This document shows positions 25,901-33,518 of a stretch of DNA of 64,000 nt, in pieces. Position 1 is the first letter of the stretch; each line of letters opens with the position of its first letter. The notes beneath the pieces are model-generated. The model ran no database searches, had not been told where the DNA came from, and saw only the letters and a program-made list of their open reading frames with translations. The position numbers and the translations under genes were made by a program. Source of the DNA: VGMA01 sp964655475 (GTDB lineage Bacteria; Chlamydiota; Chlamydiia; Chlamydiales; VGMA01); assembly GCA_964655475.1 (NCBI GenBank), contig CAZZMO010000004.1:62001-126000 (forward strand), in the 5' to 3' direction.

Positions 25901-27493
25901 TTTGTAGAACGCTTTTGCTTCTAGAGAGTCTGGGCTCGCTTGGTAGCGCTTTGCGATCTTTAGTAAGTCCTTTGCTATCAAGTAGATGGAATTAGTCTTG
26001 AATCCTGCAGGAATCTCTTCTTTCACAGTGCTAGGTGCATAGAGGACAAGACTTAAACGTCTTTCACTCTTTGGCATCGCCTGGAGCTCTTCCCAAAGGA
26101 GGATCGGATATTCGCTAGCTTGTAGGGACTTCTCTTCTGGAAGCCAAGAAGTTTGGATCACATTTTTGATGTGGGTCACTTCTGCTTTTGCAATCGCAGA
26201 GAGGTCGAGTCTCAAAAAGCTCGTAGAATCTGCAAGTTCATTCAATACGATCTGGTAGCCAGCATGGTATGGGCGGAGCTCTTCAGAACTTTCGCGAGAA
26301 ATCTTCGCGATTTCATCATAAATGATCTGATTGACGAGGTCGTGGTTGGGGCCACTTTTTTCACGAAGAAGAGCGATGTCTTCATAAAGCTCGATCGCAA
26401 AGATCTCTTCATTCCAATCGATGGAAATCGATTTCACAACAGGGTTTTGCCCTTTTGTATCGATGAGAGAGCGGCTCTTCATCATCTTTTGAACGTCTTG
26501 CTTACTCCAAGGTTTTTCTCCGTTCAAGAAAGAAGATCTGTGTTGTTTCAAGATGGAAATAGCGCTGAGGAGGGTCTCTTCTTGTGCCCCTAGGGCGTGG
26601 ATCTGACCTCTTTGAGAGGCATCTAAGAACTCTCCTGCTTTTTGCTTCTTTTCTTCCTCAATTTTTAAGGCGACTTTTTCTGCTCTGACGCGCTCTTTAA
26701 GCTTGTCGAGAGCTTCCGTCATCTGTTGTACGCTATCTTGTAGGCCAAAGGAGCGGTAAAACCGTTTTGCAATGGCACTATCGCCTCCAAAGGCTCTTTG
26801 GTAGTTGGCGATGTTTTGCGCTACAGTGAGTAGTAGCTCTCCACCTCTAGGTGTGTTCGCGTTTTGAAGAGCGAGAGCTGCGAGTTGGCTGTTTTCAGAG
26901 GCGCCACCTACTGCATAAGAAACTTCAGCGAGGCGGTCTTGTAAAAGTTCTTGATAAACAGCTGTAGGTTTCCCTTCCGCATCAAATTTTTCAGCAAAAG
27001 TAAAAAAGTTCTCCACTTGATTTTTTTCGAAGTGGACTGGGATTTTGCGAAGGATGTGAACTTGGAATCTTCCATCGTTTGCTTCTTCGACAAAGCCGTT
27101 TGCGGCATCATCCATCTCTCTTGGGTCAAGGGCTAAGCTAGCTGGGTAAAAAGGGATGAGGTTTCCAGCTCTTGGCAAGAAGCGCTCTAATTTTTTAGCT
27201 TCTTCTTTCTTGTCGAAAGAGACGGTAATCATTTGAGGTGTGCTTGCATCTAGCTTGATCGCTTTTGGCTTAACGGAGAGGAGTTTGCAGTAAGACTGAA
27301 GCCATTCGACAGACTCCTTCTCTAAGCTGTTCACCCGCTCCATCGATGCTGCGGCAATCGAAGTCGCTTTTGACTGGTCAATGGGGCTGCTAAGCGGTTT
27401 CGTGTAAAAGAAGACGGTGGGTAAAATATTGTAAACTGTCAATGCGATCACAGCAATGATCAAAAGGCTTTGCCAACGCTTATGCTTATCCAT
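22961..27493 (-). CDS. secDF: Fused protein-export membrane protein SecDF
   Basis: 1510 residues, a single-chain SecD-SecF fusion as in C. trachomatis. The N-terminal TM (VIALTVYNILPTVFFYT) is followed by a very long periplasmic region of ~900 residues with a charged coiled section (KLKERVRAEKVALKIEEEKK). The SecD domain shows RWGLDMSGGKTVQVQL and the TM block with GMAVDANVLVFERIREE. The SecF domain repeats this with GMDFTGGFTTTIEL and VGYSLNDTIIVFDRVRED. It would use the proton gradient to pull proteins through SecYEG. The long insert before the first D1-type signature is larger than in free-standing SecD. AAGGA precedes the ATG. Confidence 0.97.
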   Translation of the reverse strand: MDKHKRWQSLLIIAVIALTVYNILPTVFFYTKPLSSPIDQSKATSIAAASMERVNSLEKESVEWLQSYCKLLSVKPKAIKLDASTPQMITVSFDKKEEAKKLERFLPRAGNLIPFYPASLALDPREMDDAANGFVEEANDGRFQVHILRKIPVHFEKNQVENFFTFAEKFDAEGKPTAVYQELLQDRLAEVSYAVGGASENSQLAALALQNANTPRGGELLLTVAQNIANYQRAFGGDSAIAKRFYRSFGLQDSVQQMTEALDKLKERVRAEKVALKIEEEKKQKAGEFLDASQRGQIHALGAQEETLLSAISILKQHRSSFLNGEKPWSKQDVQKMMKSRSLIDTKGQNPVVKSISIDWNEEIFAIELYEDIALLREKSGPNHDLVNQIIYDEIAKISRESSEELRPYHAGYQIVLNELADSTSFLRLDLSAIAKAEVTHIKNVIQTSWLPEEKSLQASEYPILLWEELQAMPKSERRLSLVLYAPSTVKEEIPAGFKTNSIYLIAKDLLKIAKRYQASPDSLEAKAFYKDFQKLERMMRDHGFVGYPGTTYPLSQEYENDIIFEAQDFYLPVLQATRESFTVHGTKKYAVLEFSDVKQRLLTQNKIDTAIHENLLKWKDEYNAAQVDPSGNTRYDVPKPTSNPLWSNLVLSAKKYFRGDDRKILRWGLDMSGGKTVQVQLRDVSGRPVTNEADLRQGINELYNRVNKMGVSEVSIRQEGSSITLDFPGSQALSASDLVKASSMTFHVVNEKFSTDGPHALAETANRFLQEVWNEAVVTNKKDTESINAIAWSHLYGDSLDPDTIQPRTEAAKRLYENGLKLADPNNPEMSGAFNDMISKVAVYQGNHFTDWNNQTHPLLFVFNNYGLEGSSLDNVRGNYDPTRGNFLSFDVKGAQTLSSGEKINPRNDLYSWTSVFSKESIAGTQYESFTKGRGWRMAVLLNGKVVSAPALDSALRDTAMISGHFTQREINRLVADLKAGSLTFTPQILSEKNISPELGLKERYQGIAATAIALLAVIGVMVAYYRFAGIIASVAVLFNLLIIWATLQNIGAAVTLAMIAGIILTVGMAVDANVLVFERIREEFTKTGRLSVSVAAGYKKAFSAILDSNVTTIIAAMILLHFDSGPIKGFAVTLIIGIVSSMFTALFMTKYFFSRWVQNPEHKSLTMANLIHARNFDFLKWGRVGIAGSILVILVGSFFFTQNYKTLLGMDFTGGFTTTIELEAKAGEGYRQAVEKALTSHGALLQEIQVRELSPNNQLRIFLGTSMNLAGKPFAGMPIEIQLEDPAYSYETNPRLVWLVSALNDAGLQLTEKSKNQIDQNWKNISGQMSDTMRNNAIVGLAIALLCILAYITVRFEFTYAISATIGLAFDVLITLAILAILHTLRIPVQIDLNTVAALMTIVGYSLNDTIIVFDRVREDVTLMRKHSFKQIINHSLNITLSRTILTSFTTFIVLFVLVLFGGSTLFGFSLIMAIGVVVGTLSTFFIAATLLLTFQRKENDHEHLVLN

Positions 27494-27793
27494 CTATGAA
27501 TCCTTGTAATAACCCTGAGTTTTGGAATCGCTGAGATAGCTTCATTTTCGATGATCGGGATAGTTGAGAATCTGTTTACGAAGCTTTCCCATAACACCTT
27601 CATCTTACGAATTTATCCCTCAAAAACCCGCTGGGGAGTGTGCAGATAAACACTAAGTTCAGGTTGCAATAACAGACAAGAATAGCGCCGACAGAGGATT
27701 CTGTCTAGAGAAATCAGGTTTAAATTTTTAATTTGAACACGTTTATTAATGTTTCTGTTAATCTATACGGATCTTATGTTGAGAGTGAAGAGA
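27494..27793. other. Divergent secDF/purA intergenic region
   Basis: About 300 bases without a gene between the starts of secDF and purA; it must hold promoters for both. I see one short hairpin, GACAGA-GGAT-TCTGTC at 27690-27705, and an AT-rich stretch with TTGAAC near 27734 that could be a -35 box for purA. No convincing -10 is found at the right distance. There is no repeat or RNA gene signature. Confidence 0.4.
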
Positions 27794-29083
27794 ATGAATC
27801 TAGTTCAGGTTATCGTCGGATTGCAATGGGGTGATGAAGGGAAAGGAAAAGTGGTCGATCTGTTTGCCCAGACAGCCGACATCGTAGTAAGATCTTCAGG
27901 GGGTGCGAACGCAGGGCATTCACTCGTCGTGGATGATCAAGAAATAGGTCTTCACCTGATCCCTTCAGGAATACTCAACCCAAAGGTCCATTGCCACATC
28001 GCTCCCGGAGTCGTCCTCGATCCAGAAGCTCTCATCCAAGAGATGGAATTTCTTGCCCGCCTTGGGGTTGATTTTCAAGGCCGCTTTACAATTTCGCCAA
28101 ACGCTCCTCTTGTTATGCATTACCACAAAGTGATCGATCAGTGTCTTGAACGGAAAAAAGGCTCATCAGCGGTCGGAACTACAGGGAAGGGGATCGGCCC
28201 TACTTTTGCAGACAAGGTCCTCCGAGTCGGTCTGATTCTATCAGATCTCGCAGACCCCTTGGTCTTACAGGAAAAACTTCACCAGATCATTCAAATCAAG
28301 CAGCCTGAGCTAGAAAGTCTCGGCGCCGATGAGGAGCTCTTATTAGACCCGCTCTACATCCGCCTCACAGAGTGGTATGAAAAAATTAAAGCATTCATTT
28401 ATCCGCTAGAGAGGGATTGGGATGAGCTCATCTCCCAAGGGAAGAAGATTTTATTAGAAGGGGCGCAAGGGACTCTTCTCGACATCACCTTCGGCTCCTA
28501 CCCTTTTGTCACCTCATCTCAGACGATTGCTGCAGGGATTTTAGCTGGGGCTGGCATGAGCCCTTTCCATGTCGATGAAGTTGTTGGTGTGGTGAAAGCC
28601 TACCAAACAAGAGTAGGGGGTGGCCCATTTCCGACAGAGCTTGAAGATCCAGAGCTCTCCCTCTTCCCAGACGCCAAAACCATGAGAGAATATGGCGTGA
28701 CTACAGGAAGAAAGAGGAGGATCGGCTGGTTCGACGCTCCCCTGACCCGCTACGCAGTCCGTTTGAATGGAGCCAATTCTTTAGTCCTTACAAAACTCGA
28801 CATCCTCGACCAGCTTGACCACATCAAAATCTGTGTTGGTTACAAATTGAGAGGGGAGCCGATTGAAAAAATCCCTCTTTTTGCTCACGAACTCTCTCAA
28901 GTGGAGCCCATTTTTGAAACCTTTGCGGGATGGAAGAAATCGACAAGAGGGCTCACCAAGTACGAAGACCTCCCAAGGCTGGCCAAGGTATATATAGAGA
29001 GGATTCAAGAGCTTTCAGCGATTCCGATTCACTACATTTCGACAGGGCCAGATAGAAAGGAGATCATATGTCTGAAGACTTAG
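27794..29083 (+). CDS. purA: Adenylosuccinate synthetase
   Basis: 429 residues from the ATG at 27794, which gives the canonical beginning MNLVQVIVGLQWGDEGKGK and has GAAGAGA upstream. Earlier ATGs at 27749 and 27776 would add a tail not typical of the family. Motifs: the GDEGKGK GTP loop, GGANAGHS, KGIGPTFADK and the TTGRKRRIGWFD signature. It joins IMP and aspartate using GTP, the first step to AMP. It overlaps uppS by 16 bases and heads a uppS-cdsA-cmk unit. Chlamydia lacks this gene at this place as far as I know; purB is not in this window. Confidence 0.97.
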   Translation: MNLVQVIVGLQWGDEGKGKVVDLFAQTADIVVRSSGGANAGHSLVVDDQEIGLHLIPSGILNPKVHCHIAPGVVLDPEALIQEMEFLARLGVDFQGRFTISPNAPLVMHYHKVIDQCLERKKGSSAVGTTGKGIGPTFADKVLRVGLILSDLADPLVLQEKLHQIIQIKQPELESLGADEELLLDPLYIRLTEWYEKIKAFIYPLERDWDELISQGKKILLEGAQGTLLDITFGSYPFVTSSQTIAAGILAGAGMSPFHVDEVVGVVKAYQTRVGGGPFPTELEDPELSLFPDAKTMREYGVTTGRKRRIGWFDAPLTRYAVRLNGANSLVLTKLDILDQLDHIKICVGYKLRGEPIEKIPLFAHELSQVEPIFETFAGWKKSTRGLTKYEDLPRLAKVYIERIQELSAIPIHYISTGPDRKEIICLKT

Positions 29084-29784
29084 ATCTTCTGAAGATCCCA
29101 AGACATGTCGCACTGATCATGGATGGCAACCGCCGCTGGGCTAAAAAACATTTTAAGCCTCTAGAGATGGGCTATATCAGAGGGGCAGATGCGATGATGG
29201 ATGTGGTGAGAGCCGCTGCCAAGATCGGGATCCAAACAGTCACAGCATATGCCTTTTCTACAGAAAATTGGAGCCGCTCTCCTGAAGAGATTCAATCCTT
29301 GATGGGCCTTTTCAAGCTCTACTTGAAAAAGATGGGTCCAAAAATGGTCGCAGAGGGGGTTCGTTTAGAGACGATTGGGGATCTTACCCCCTTTCCTGAA
29401 GAGGTTCGTGAAATCCTCGTGAAAACCAAGGAAAAAACGGCTAAAGGGGATAAGATCGATCTCGTCTTGGCGCTGAGCTATGGAGGCAGAGATGACATCC
29501 GCCGAGCTGCATGGAGAATGGCAGAGGACTATGCGGGTGGGAAAATTGGGAAAGAAGAGTTTACAGAAAAGGGATTTTCCTTATATCTGGATACAGCGAG
29601 ATGGCCTGATCCCGATTTGTTGATTCGCACCGGGGGAGAGTTCCGTGTAAGCAATTTCTTGCTCTGGCAAATTTCTTATTCCGAAGTATATATCACTGAT
29701 GTATTATGGCCTGATTTTACAGATCACGACTTAGTCAAGGCGATTAAGGAGTTTCAGAAACGGACCAGACGCCGTGGAGGATGA
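29068..29784 (+). CDS. uppS: Undecaprenyl diphosphate synthase (isoprenyl transferase)
   Basis: 238 residues of the cis-prenyltransferase family. The catalytic Asp is in LIMDGNRRWAK, and the C-terminal signatures ALSYGGRDDI and DLLIRTGGEFRVSNFLLWQ are both present. It makes the C55 carrier lipid for peptidoglycan and O-glycan synthesis at the membrane. The start overlaps purA by 16 bases and the stop overlaps cdsA by four (ATGATG). The order uppS-cdsA-cmk-plsC is that of C. trachomatis. Confidence 0.97.
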   Translation: MSEDLDLLKIPRHVALIMDGNRRWAKKHFKPLEMGYIRGADAMMDVVRAAAKIGIQTVTAYAFSTENWSRSPEEIQSLMGLFKLYLKKMGPKMVAEGVRLETIGDLTPFPEEVREILVKTKEKTAKGDKIDLVLALSYGGRDDIRRAAWRMAEDYAGGKIGKEEFTEKGFSLYLDTARWPDPDLLIRTGGEFRVSNFLLWQISYSEVYITDVLWPDFTDHDLVKAIKEFQKRTRRRGG

Positions 29785-30653
29785 TGGGTATTCAAAATTT
29801 AGTAGATCTCAAAAAGCGTTTGCCTGTGGCTCTCGCCTCCGCATCCGTTGTTGCATTATTGATCTTATTTTCACAACATCCTATCGTTCAATTTTTTGTT
29901 GTGCTATGCATCTCACTTCTTGCAGTAATTGGTATTTGGGAGTACGTACAGCTCCTCAGATCAAAGCGTCTTGAAGCCCCTTTTTGGCTCCTTGCCATTT
30001 TGGCTGTCTGCTTTGTCTTTGCAAACTACCTGTCGGTTCTGAATATTGGTCTTTCGCTCGTGTTAGGGCTTGTGATCATCGCTTTTTTCTTTTCCCTCTT
30101 TTTGTACCATTTTTACAAAATTGAGAATGCGATAGTGAATTTAGCGACCAGCTTTTTTGGCGCTTGCTATGTAGCTGTACCTCTTGGGCTTATGTTAAAG
30201 ATTCTCTACCCAATGGCCTCTGCTGGGATCACTACAGATGGAAGAGTCTGGCTCACCTATCTGATAGTCGTCACAAAAGTGACCGATGTCGGTGCCTACT
30301 TTGGAGGAAAACTCTGGGGAAGAAGTCCTCTAGCTCCACACCTCAGCCCGAAGAAGACGATCGTGGGTGCAGTAGCGGGCTTTTTGACTGCGATTGTCGC
30401 TAGCTTAGTGTTTTATCTCGTAGGAAAGATGATGCCTGACACCCTCTTCAAGATGAGTCTTATTGAGTCGATCGGCCTTGGGGGGATTTTAGGGATTTTT
30501 AGTCAGCTCGGTGATTTGGCTGAATCTCTTCTCAAGCGGGATGCCAATGTAAAAGATAGCAATAAAATTATTGGACTCGGTGGTGTGTTAGATACGCTCG
30601 ATTCGCTTCTCTTCACAACGCCGATAGTTTATCTCTACTTGAAAACGATATGA
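29781..30653 (+). CDS. cdsA: Phosphatidate cytidylyltransferase
   Basis: 290 residues with about eight membrane segments. The C-terminal CDP-diglyceride synthase signature is SQLGDLAESLLKRDANVKDS, followed by LGGVLDTLDSLLF. It turns phosphatidic acid and CTP into CDP-diacylglycerol for phospholipid synthesis in the cytoplasmic membrane. It is coupled by short overlaps to uppS upstream and to the cmk::plsC gene downstream (ATGA). Phosphatidic acid would come from the PlsC part of the next gene. Confidence 0.97.
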   Translation: MMGIQNLVDLKKRLPVALASASVVALLILFSQHPIVQFFVVLCISLLAVIGIWEYVQLLRSKRLEAPFWLLAILAVCFVFANYLSVLNIGLSLVLGLVIIAFFFSLFLYHFYKIENAIVNLATSFFGACYVAVPLGLMLKILYPMASAGITTDGRVWLTYLIVVTKVTDVGAYFGGKLWGRSPLAPHLSPKKTIVGAVAGFLTAIVASLVFYLVGKMMPDTLFKMSLIESIGLGGILGIFSQLGDLAESLLKRDANVKDSNKIIGLGGVLDTLDSLLFTTPIVYLYLKTI

Positions 30654-31987
30654 TCATCACCATCGATGGCCCTTCTGGGTCTGGAAAATCTACCCTCGCG
30701 AAGAAAATTGCCAAGAGGCTCCAGTTTGATTATCTCGATACAGGAGCCCATTATAGATCAATCACCTATTGGATCGCCTGCAAAGGGGGCACATTAGAGA
30801 CCTTCCTCTACGAAATCATTGACGTAGAAGGGGAGAAACGCTACTTTGTCAATGGAGAAGATGTTTCTCGGGTCATCCGCACAGCTGAAGTGGCAAAACA
30901 TGTCTCTGAAATTTCGAAAAGAAAAGAGGTGAGAGATGCCCTGACTGCATGGCAGCGAGAATATGCTAAGAGTAGAAATGTTATTTTAGATGGCCGCGAT
31001 GTGGGAAGTGTCGTATTTCCTTACGCAACCTGCAAGTTCTTCTTGAGCGCTTCATCGAAGGTAAGAGCCAAGCGGCGCTACCAAGAACTCAAGTTGAAGA
31101 AGCTCATCGATCCTAAAAAGGTCACTGTTGAAGAGATTGAAAAAGAGCTCATAGAGCGCGATCGGATCGATTCAACGAGGGAGATCGCTCCTCTTGTTAA
31201 ACCTGAAGGGGCTATTGAAATTGATACCTCGTCCCTCTCTATTCAAGGTGTTGAAAGGGCGATGTGGAAGGTCTTAAAAAAGATTAGACTCTACCCTTAT
31301 CGCCGTTGGAAAAAGCGTCTATTCGGAGAAGGATTTGCGAGGGCTCACAGTTTTTATCTCTTTGCAAAAATGGTCACCCACTTTTTTCTCGACATCTTCT
31401 ATAGTTTCCAATTTTACGGAAAGGAAAATATCCCTAAGGGTAAGGGAATTGTAGCCCCGAATCACGCTTCTTTTTTTGATCCTCCCGTTGCAGCTGCAGT
31501 CTTTGAAGAAGAGCTTTTCTACATGGCCCAAGATTATCTCTTTCGGATTCCACTTCTCGGCTTTTGCATCACAAGACTCGGAGCGCTCTCCACTCGGGGT
31601 GATGTGGGAGATCGAGGAATGCTCGAAGAGGTTGTGAAAATTTTAGAAGAGGAGCGTAAAGTGATGATCTTTCCAGAAGGGGAGAGATCTTTTGATAACA
31701 AACTCCTCCCTTTTAAACGGGGCGTCGCTTCCCTTAGCATCTCCACAGATACCCCTGTTATTCCCGTCTACATCGATGGTTGTTACCCAGCATGGAAAAG
31801 GGGACAATGGTTTCCCAAACCTTGGGGGAAATTTACTGTCATTGTGGGAACTCCAATTGAACCGAAAGACTTCTGCTCTATCGACGGGAAAAAAGGGTCT
31901 CAAAAAGCTCTTTTAGAGGAGCTCAAAAAACGGCTTGAGGCTATCAGAATTTGGTTTGAATCAGGACGTCAAGGTCCCATTCCATAA
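30650..31987 (+). CDS. Fusion of cytidylate kinase (N) and 1-acyl-glycerol-3-phosphate acyltransferase (C)
   Basis: 445 residues with two complete domains. Residues 1 to ~215 are CMP kinase: P-loop GPSGSGKST, the DTGAHYRS CMP site, and DGRDVGSVVFP. Residues ~230-445 are PlsC: HX4D motif NHASFFD (His272, Asp277), the FPEGERSF glycine/arginine block and VIPVYIDG. There is no stop or frameshift between them, and the length equals the sum of the two separate C. trachomatis genes (cmk and plsC, adjacent in the same order). One chain would thus make CDP and phosphatidic acid, both precursors feeding CdsA. The start is in an ATGA overlap with cdsA. It ends two bases before the convergent TPK gene. 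Confidence 0.95.
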   Translation: MIITIDGPSGSGKSTLAKKIAKRLQFDYLDTGAHYRSITYWIACKGGTLETFLYEIIDVEGEKRYFVNGEDVSRVIRTAEVAKHVSEISKRKEVRDALTAWQREYAKSRNVILDGRDVGSVVFPYATCKFFLSASSKVRAKRRYQELKLKKLIDPKKVTVEEIEKELIERDRIDSTREIAPLVKPEGAIEIDTSSLSIQGVERAMWKVLKKIRLYPYRRWKKRLFGEGFARAHSFYLFAKMVTHFFLDIFYSFQFYGKENIPKGKGIVAPNHASFFDPPVAAAVFEEELFYMAQDYLFRIPLLGFCITRLGALSTRGDVGDRGMLEEVVKILEEERKVMIFPEGERSFDNKLLPFKRGVASLSISTDTPVIPVYIDGCYPAWKRGQWFPKPWGKFTVIVGTPIEPKDFCSIDGKKGSQKALLEELKKRLEAIRIWFESGRQGPIP

Positions 31988-31989
31988 AA

Positions 31990-32625
31990 TTATTCGTCAG
32001 CATTCATGTGGCGCGTTTCTGCAACGCAGAGCAAAATACCCTTCGAGAGTTTTATCTCTACCCATGCAGCAATCGATTCATTAGAGAGACTCAAACTTGT
32101 GTGGGAAAGTTCCATTTTTTCGATCGACCATCTGAGTCCAGAGCACTGGCTCACTTTGGCAAGTCCAAAAAGGGGAAGAAAGGAGAGGCGCTGTCCTGGA
32201 TAAGAGGGGAGGAGCATATTTTTCGAAAAGGCAAAGGCCGTCTCTTCTTCAGTGACGAGATAGAGAGTGGGGGCATATTTGCCGAGGAGGAAGAGATTCG
32301 CAATAGAATGGTCTATCCGATCCCCAAGTCCTGCAAAGAGAAAGATTCTTTCTGGTTGATACTCTAACGCTTCGATAACAGCAAGTTCTGTATCTGAGGC
32401 GATTTTATCTTTCGAAAAGGCCTTTTTTGGAAGGTGGTGGTATTTTTTTTCAAGGTGAGCAGGGGTCGAATCAAAATCCCCAATCCAGAGATCAGGAATG
32501 ATTCCGAGAGCATCTAAATGGAGGATCCCCCCATCGATTGCAAACTTCTTTTCACAAGAGAGAATTTTTTCTCTCACAAATGAATCATCATTAGAGTATC
32601 CATTTGCAATAATTGCAATATCCAT
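31990..32625 (-). CDS. Thiamine pyrophosphokinase
   Basis: 211 residues from the ATG at 32625; a longer form from 32703 adds a basic tail that is not conserved in the family. Signatures: IAIIANG, AIDGG, IGDFDST, KDKIASDTELAV and GLGDRIDHSIAN, which form the ATP/thiamine site. It makes thiamine diphosphate from thiamine and ATP in the cytoplasm. Its presence implies thiamine uptake from the host. It is divergent from the first thioredoxin gene and ends tail-to-tail with cmk::plsC. Confidence 0.93.
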   Translation of the reverse strand: MDIAIIANGYSNDDSFVREKILSCEKKFAIDGGILHLDALGIIPDLWIGDFDSTPAHLEKKYHHLPKKAFSKDKIASDTELAVIEALEYQPERIFLFAGLGDRIDHSIANLFLLGKYAPTLYLVTEEETAFAFSKNMLLPSYPGQRLSFLPLFGLAKVSQCSGLRWSIEKMELSHTSLSLSNESIAAWVEIKLSKGILLCVAETRHMNADE

Positions 32626-32723
32626 AAAATTAGATTTAAAATATTTTTTTGATTTTGCATAGAAAAAAAACCACTCTTTGATTAGTTTGCGCTTAAGAGA
32701 CAACTTATGAGGAGGAACTCGAG

Positions 32724-33032
32724 ATGGTAAAAGAATTAAAAAAACAAGACGTAGATGTTTTAAATAAAGGAATTAGCGTTGTAAAGTTTTGGGCTCCTTG
32801 GTGCGGTTTTTGCAATAAATTCGCTCCAACTTATGACGAAGTGGCATCAGAAATGAAAGCAAAGGTGACCTTTTACAAAGTCAACATTGATGATGAAAAA
32901 GAGTTTGCTACAGCACACGGAGTTCGAGGCGTTCCTACTATGAAAGTTTTTATAGAAGGGAAAGTGGTTGATACATTTTCAGGTGCTCAGAAGAAAGAAG
33001 ATTTCAAAGCAAAAATCGAAAAACATTGCTAA
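32724..33032 (+). CDS. Thioredoxin paralogue with WCGFC active site
   Basis: 102 residues, a complete thioredoxin fold. The active site reads WAPWCGFCNKF, so Pro of the usual CGPC is replaced by Phe, a change that alters redox potential in other thioredoxins. The cis-Pro is present in RGVPTMKVF. The ribosome site AGGAGGA is strong. It ends with a lone Cys as last residue (EKHC). It lies 155 bases upstream of a second, canonical thioredoxin gene and was probably made by duplication (both begin with KELKKQ-(D/E)-(V/I)-D-(V/L)-L). C. trachomatis has one trxA at this locus, as I recall. Confidence 0.94.
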   Translation: MVKELKKQDVDVLNKGISVVKFWAPWCGFCNKFAPTYDEVASEMKAKVTFYKVNIDDEKEFATAHGVRGVPTMKVFIEGKVVDTFSGAQKKEDFKAKIEKHC

Positions 33033-33055
33033 GTTCAGTACGTTTTTGTAATCTC

Positions 33056-33121
33056 TACACCGATAGGGATTCAGAAATCGGGCTAGTTCCGTTTCCGATT
33101 CACTAGCGGTGTACATACCGC
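33056..33121 (+). promoter_or_regulatory. Candidate switchable RNA structure between the thioredoxin genes
   Basis: TACACCGATAG (33056-33066) can pair with CTAGCGGTGTA (33103-33113) with one mismatch, enclosing a second stem AATCGG/CCGATT (33076-33081 with 33095-33100). The 3' arm of the outer stem can instead form GCGGT-GTACAT-ACCGC (33106-33121), so two exclusive folds are possible. A strong terminator follows at once. The pairings are seen directly; a regulatory role is inference. Confidence 0.35.
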
Positions 33122-33159
33122 AAAGACTTCAAGGGCCTCTGTTCTTGAAGTCTTTTTTT
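33122..33159 (+). terminator. Strong Rho-independent terminator after the first thioredoxin gene
   Basis: A perfect stem AGACTTCAAG / CTTGAAGTCT (10 base pairs, extendable by A-T pairs) has a 10-base loop and is followed by a run of T. It lies 28 bases before the start of the second thioredoxin gene, which therefore needs either read-through or its own promoter. Confidence 0.92.
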
Positions 33160-33187
33160 CATTACATCTACAACAGGAGATAACCAC

Positions 33188-33514
33188 ATGGCAAGCAGTA
33201 CGATTAAAGAGTTAAAGAAACAAGAGATCGATCTTCTGAAAAAAGGGGTTTGCATTGTAGATTTTTGGGCCTCTTGGTGTGGTCCTTGTCGCGCATTTGC
33301 TCCAGTTTTTGAAGAGCTGGCCCAAGAGATGGAAAAAGATCATGTGACTTTTTTCAAGGTCAACGTAGATGATGAGCAAGAGCTCGCTTCTATGCATGGG
33401 ATCCGTTCTATCCCGACTCTCAAGATTTTTAAAGATGGGGAACTCGTCGAGACTCTCGTGGGGATGCAGCACAAAGATGATCTTCGTGCAAAACTCCAAG
33501 AATACTCTTCATAA
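33188..33514 (+). CDS. trxA: Thioredoxin
   Basis: 108 residues with the canonical active site WASWCGPCRAF and cis-Pro in RSIPTLKIF. It reduces disulfides in cytoplasmic proteins and ribonucleotide reductase, with electrons from thioredoxin reductase (not in this window). AGGAG lies 8 bases before the ATG. It ends four bases before the end of the convergent trmL gene. It corresponds to the C. trachomatis trxA next to the spoU methylase gene; the upstream WCGFC paralogue is the extra copy. Confidence 0.97.
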   Translation: MASSTIKELKKQEIDLLKKGVCIVDFWASWCGPCRAFAPVFEELAQEMEKDHVTFFKVNVDDEQELASMHGIRSIPTLKIFKDGELVETLVGMQHKDDLRAKLQEYSS

Positions 33515-33518
33515 CGGG

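Noticed and set aside
27690..27705. GACAGA-GGAT-TCTGTC hairpin as terminator or operator
   Set aside because: Short, no T tract in either direction, and no second copy seen; kept only as a note in the intergenic entry.
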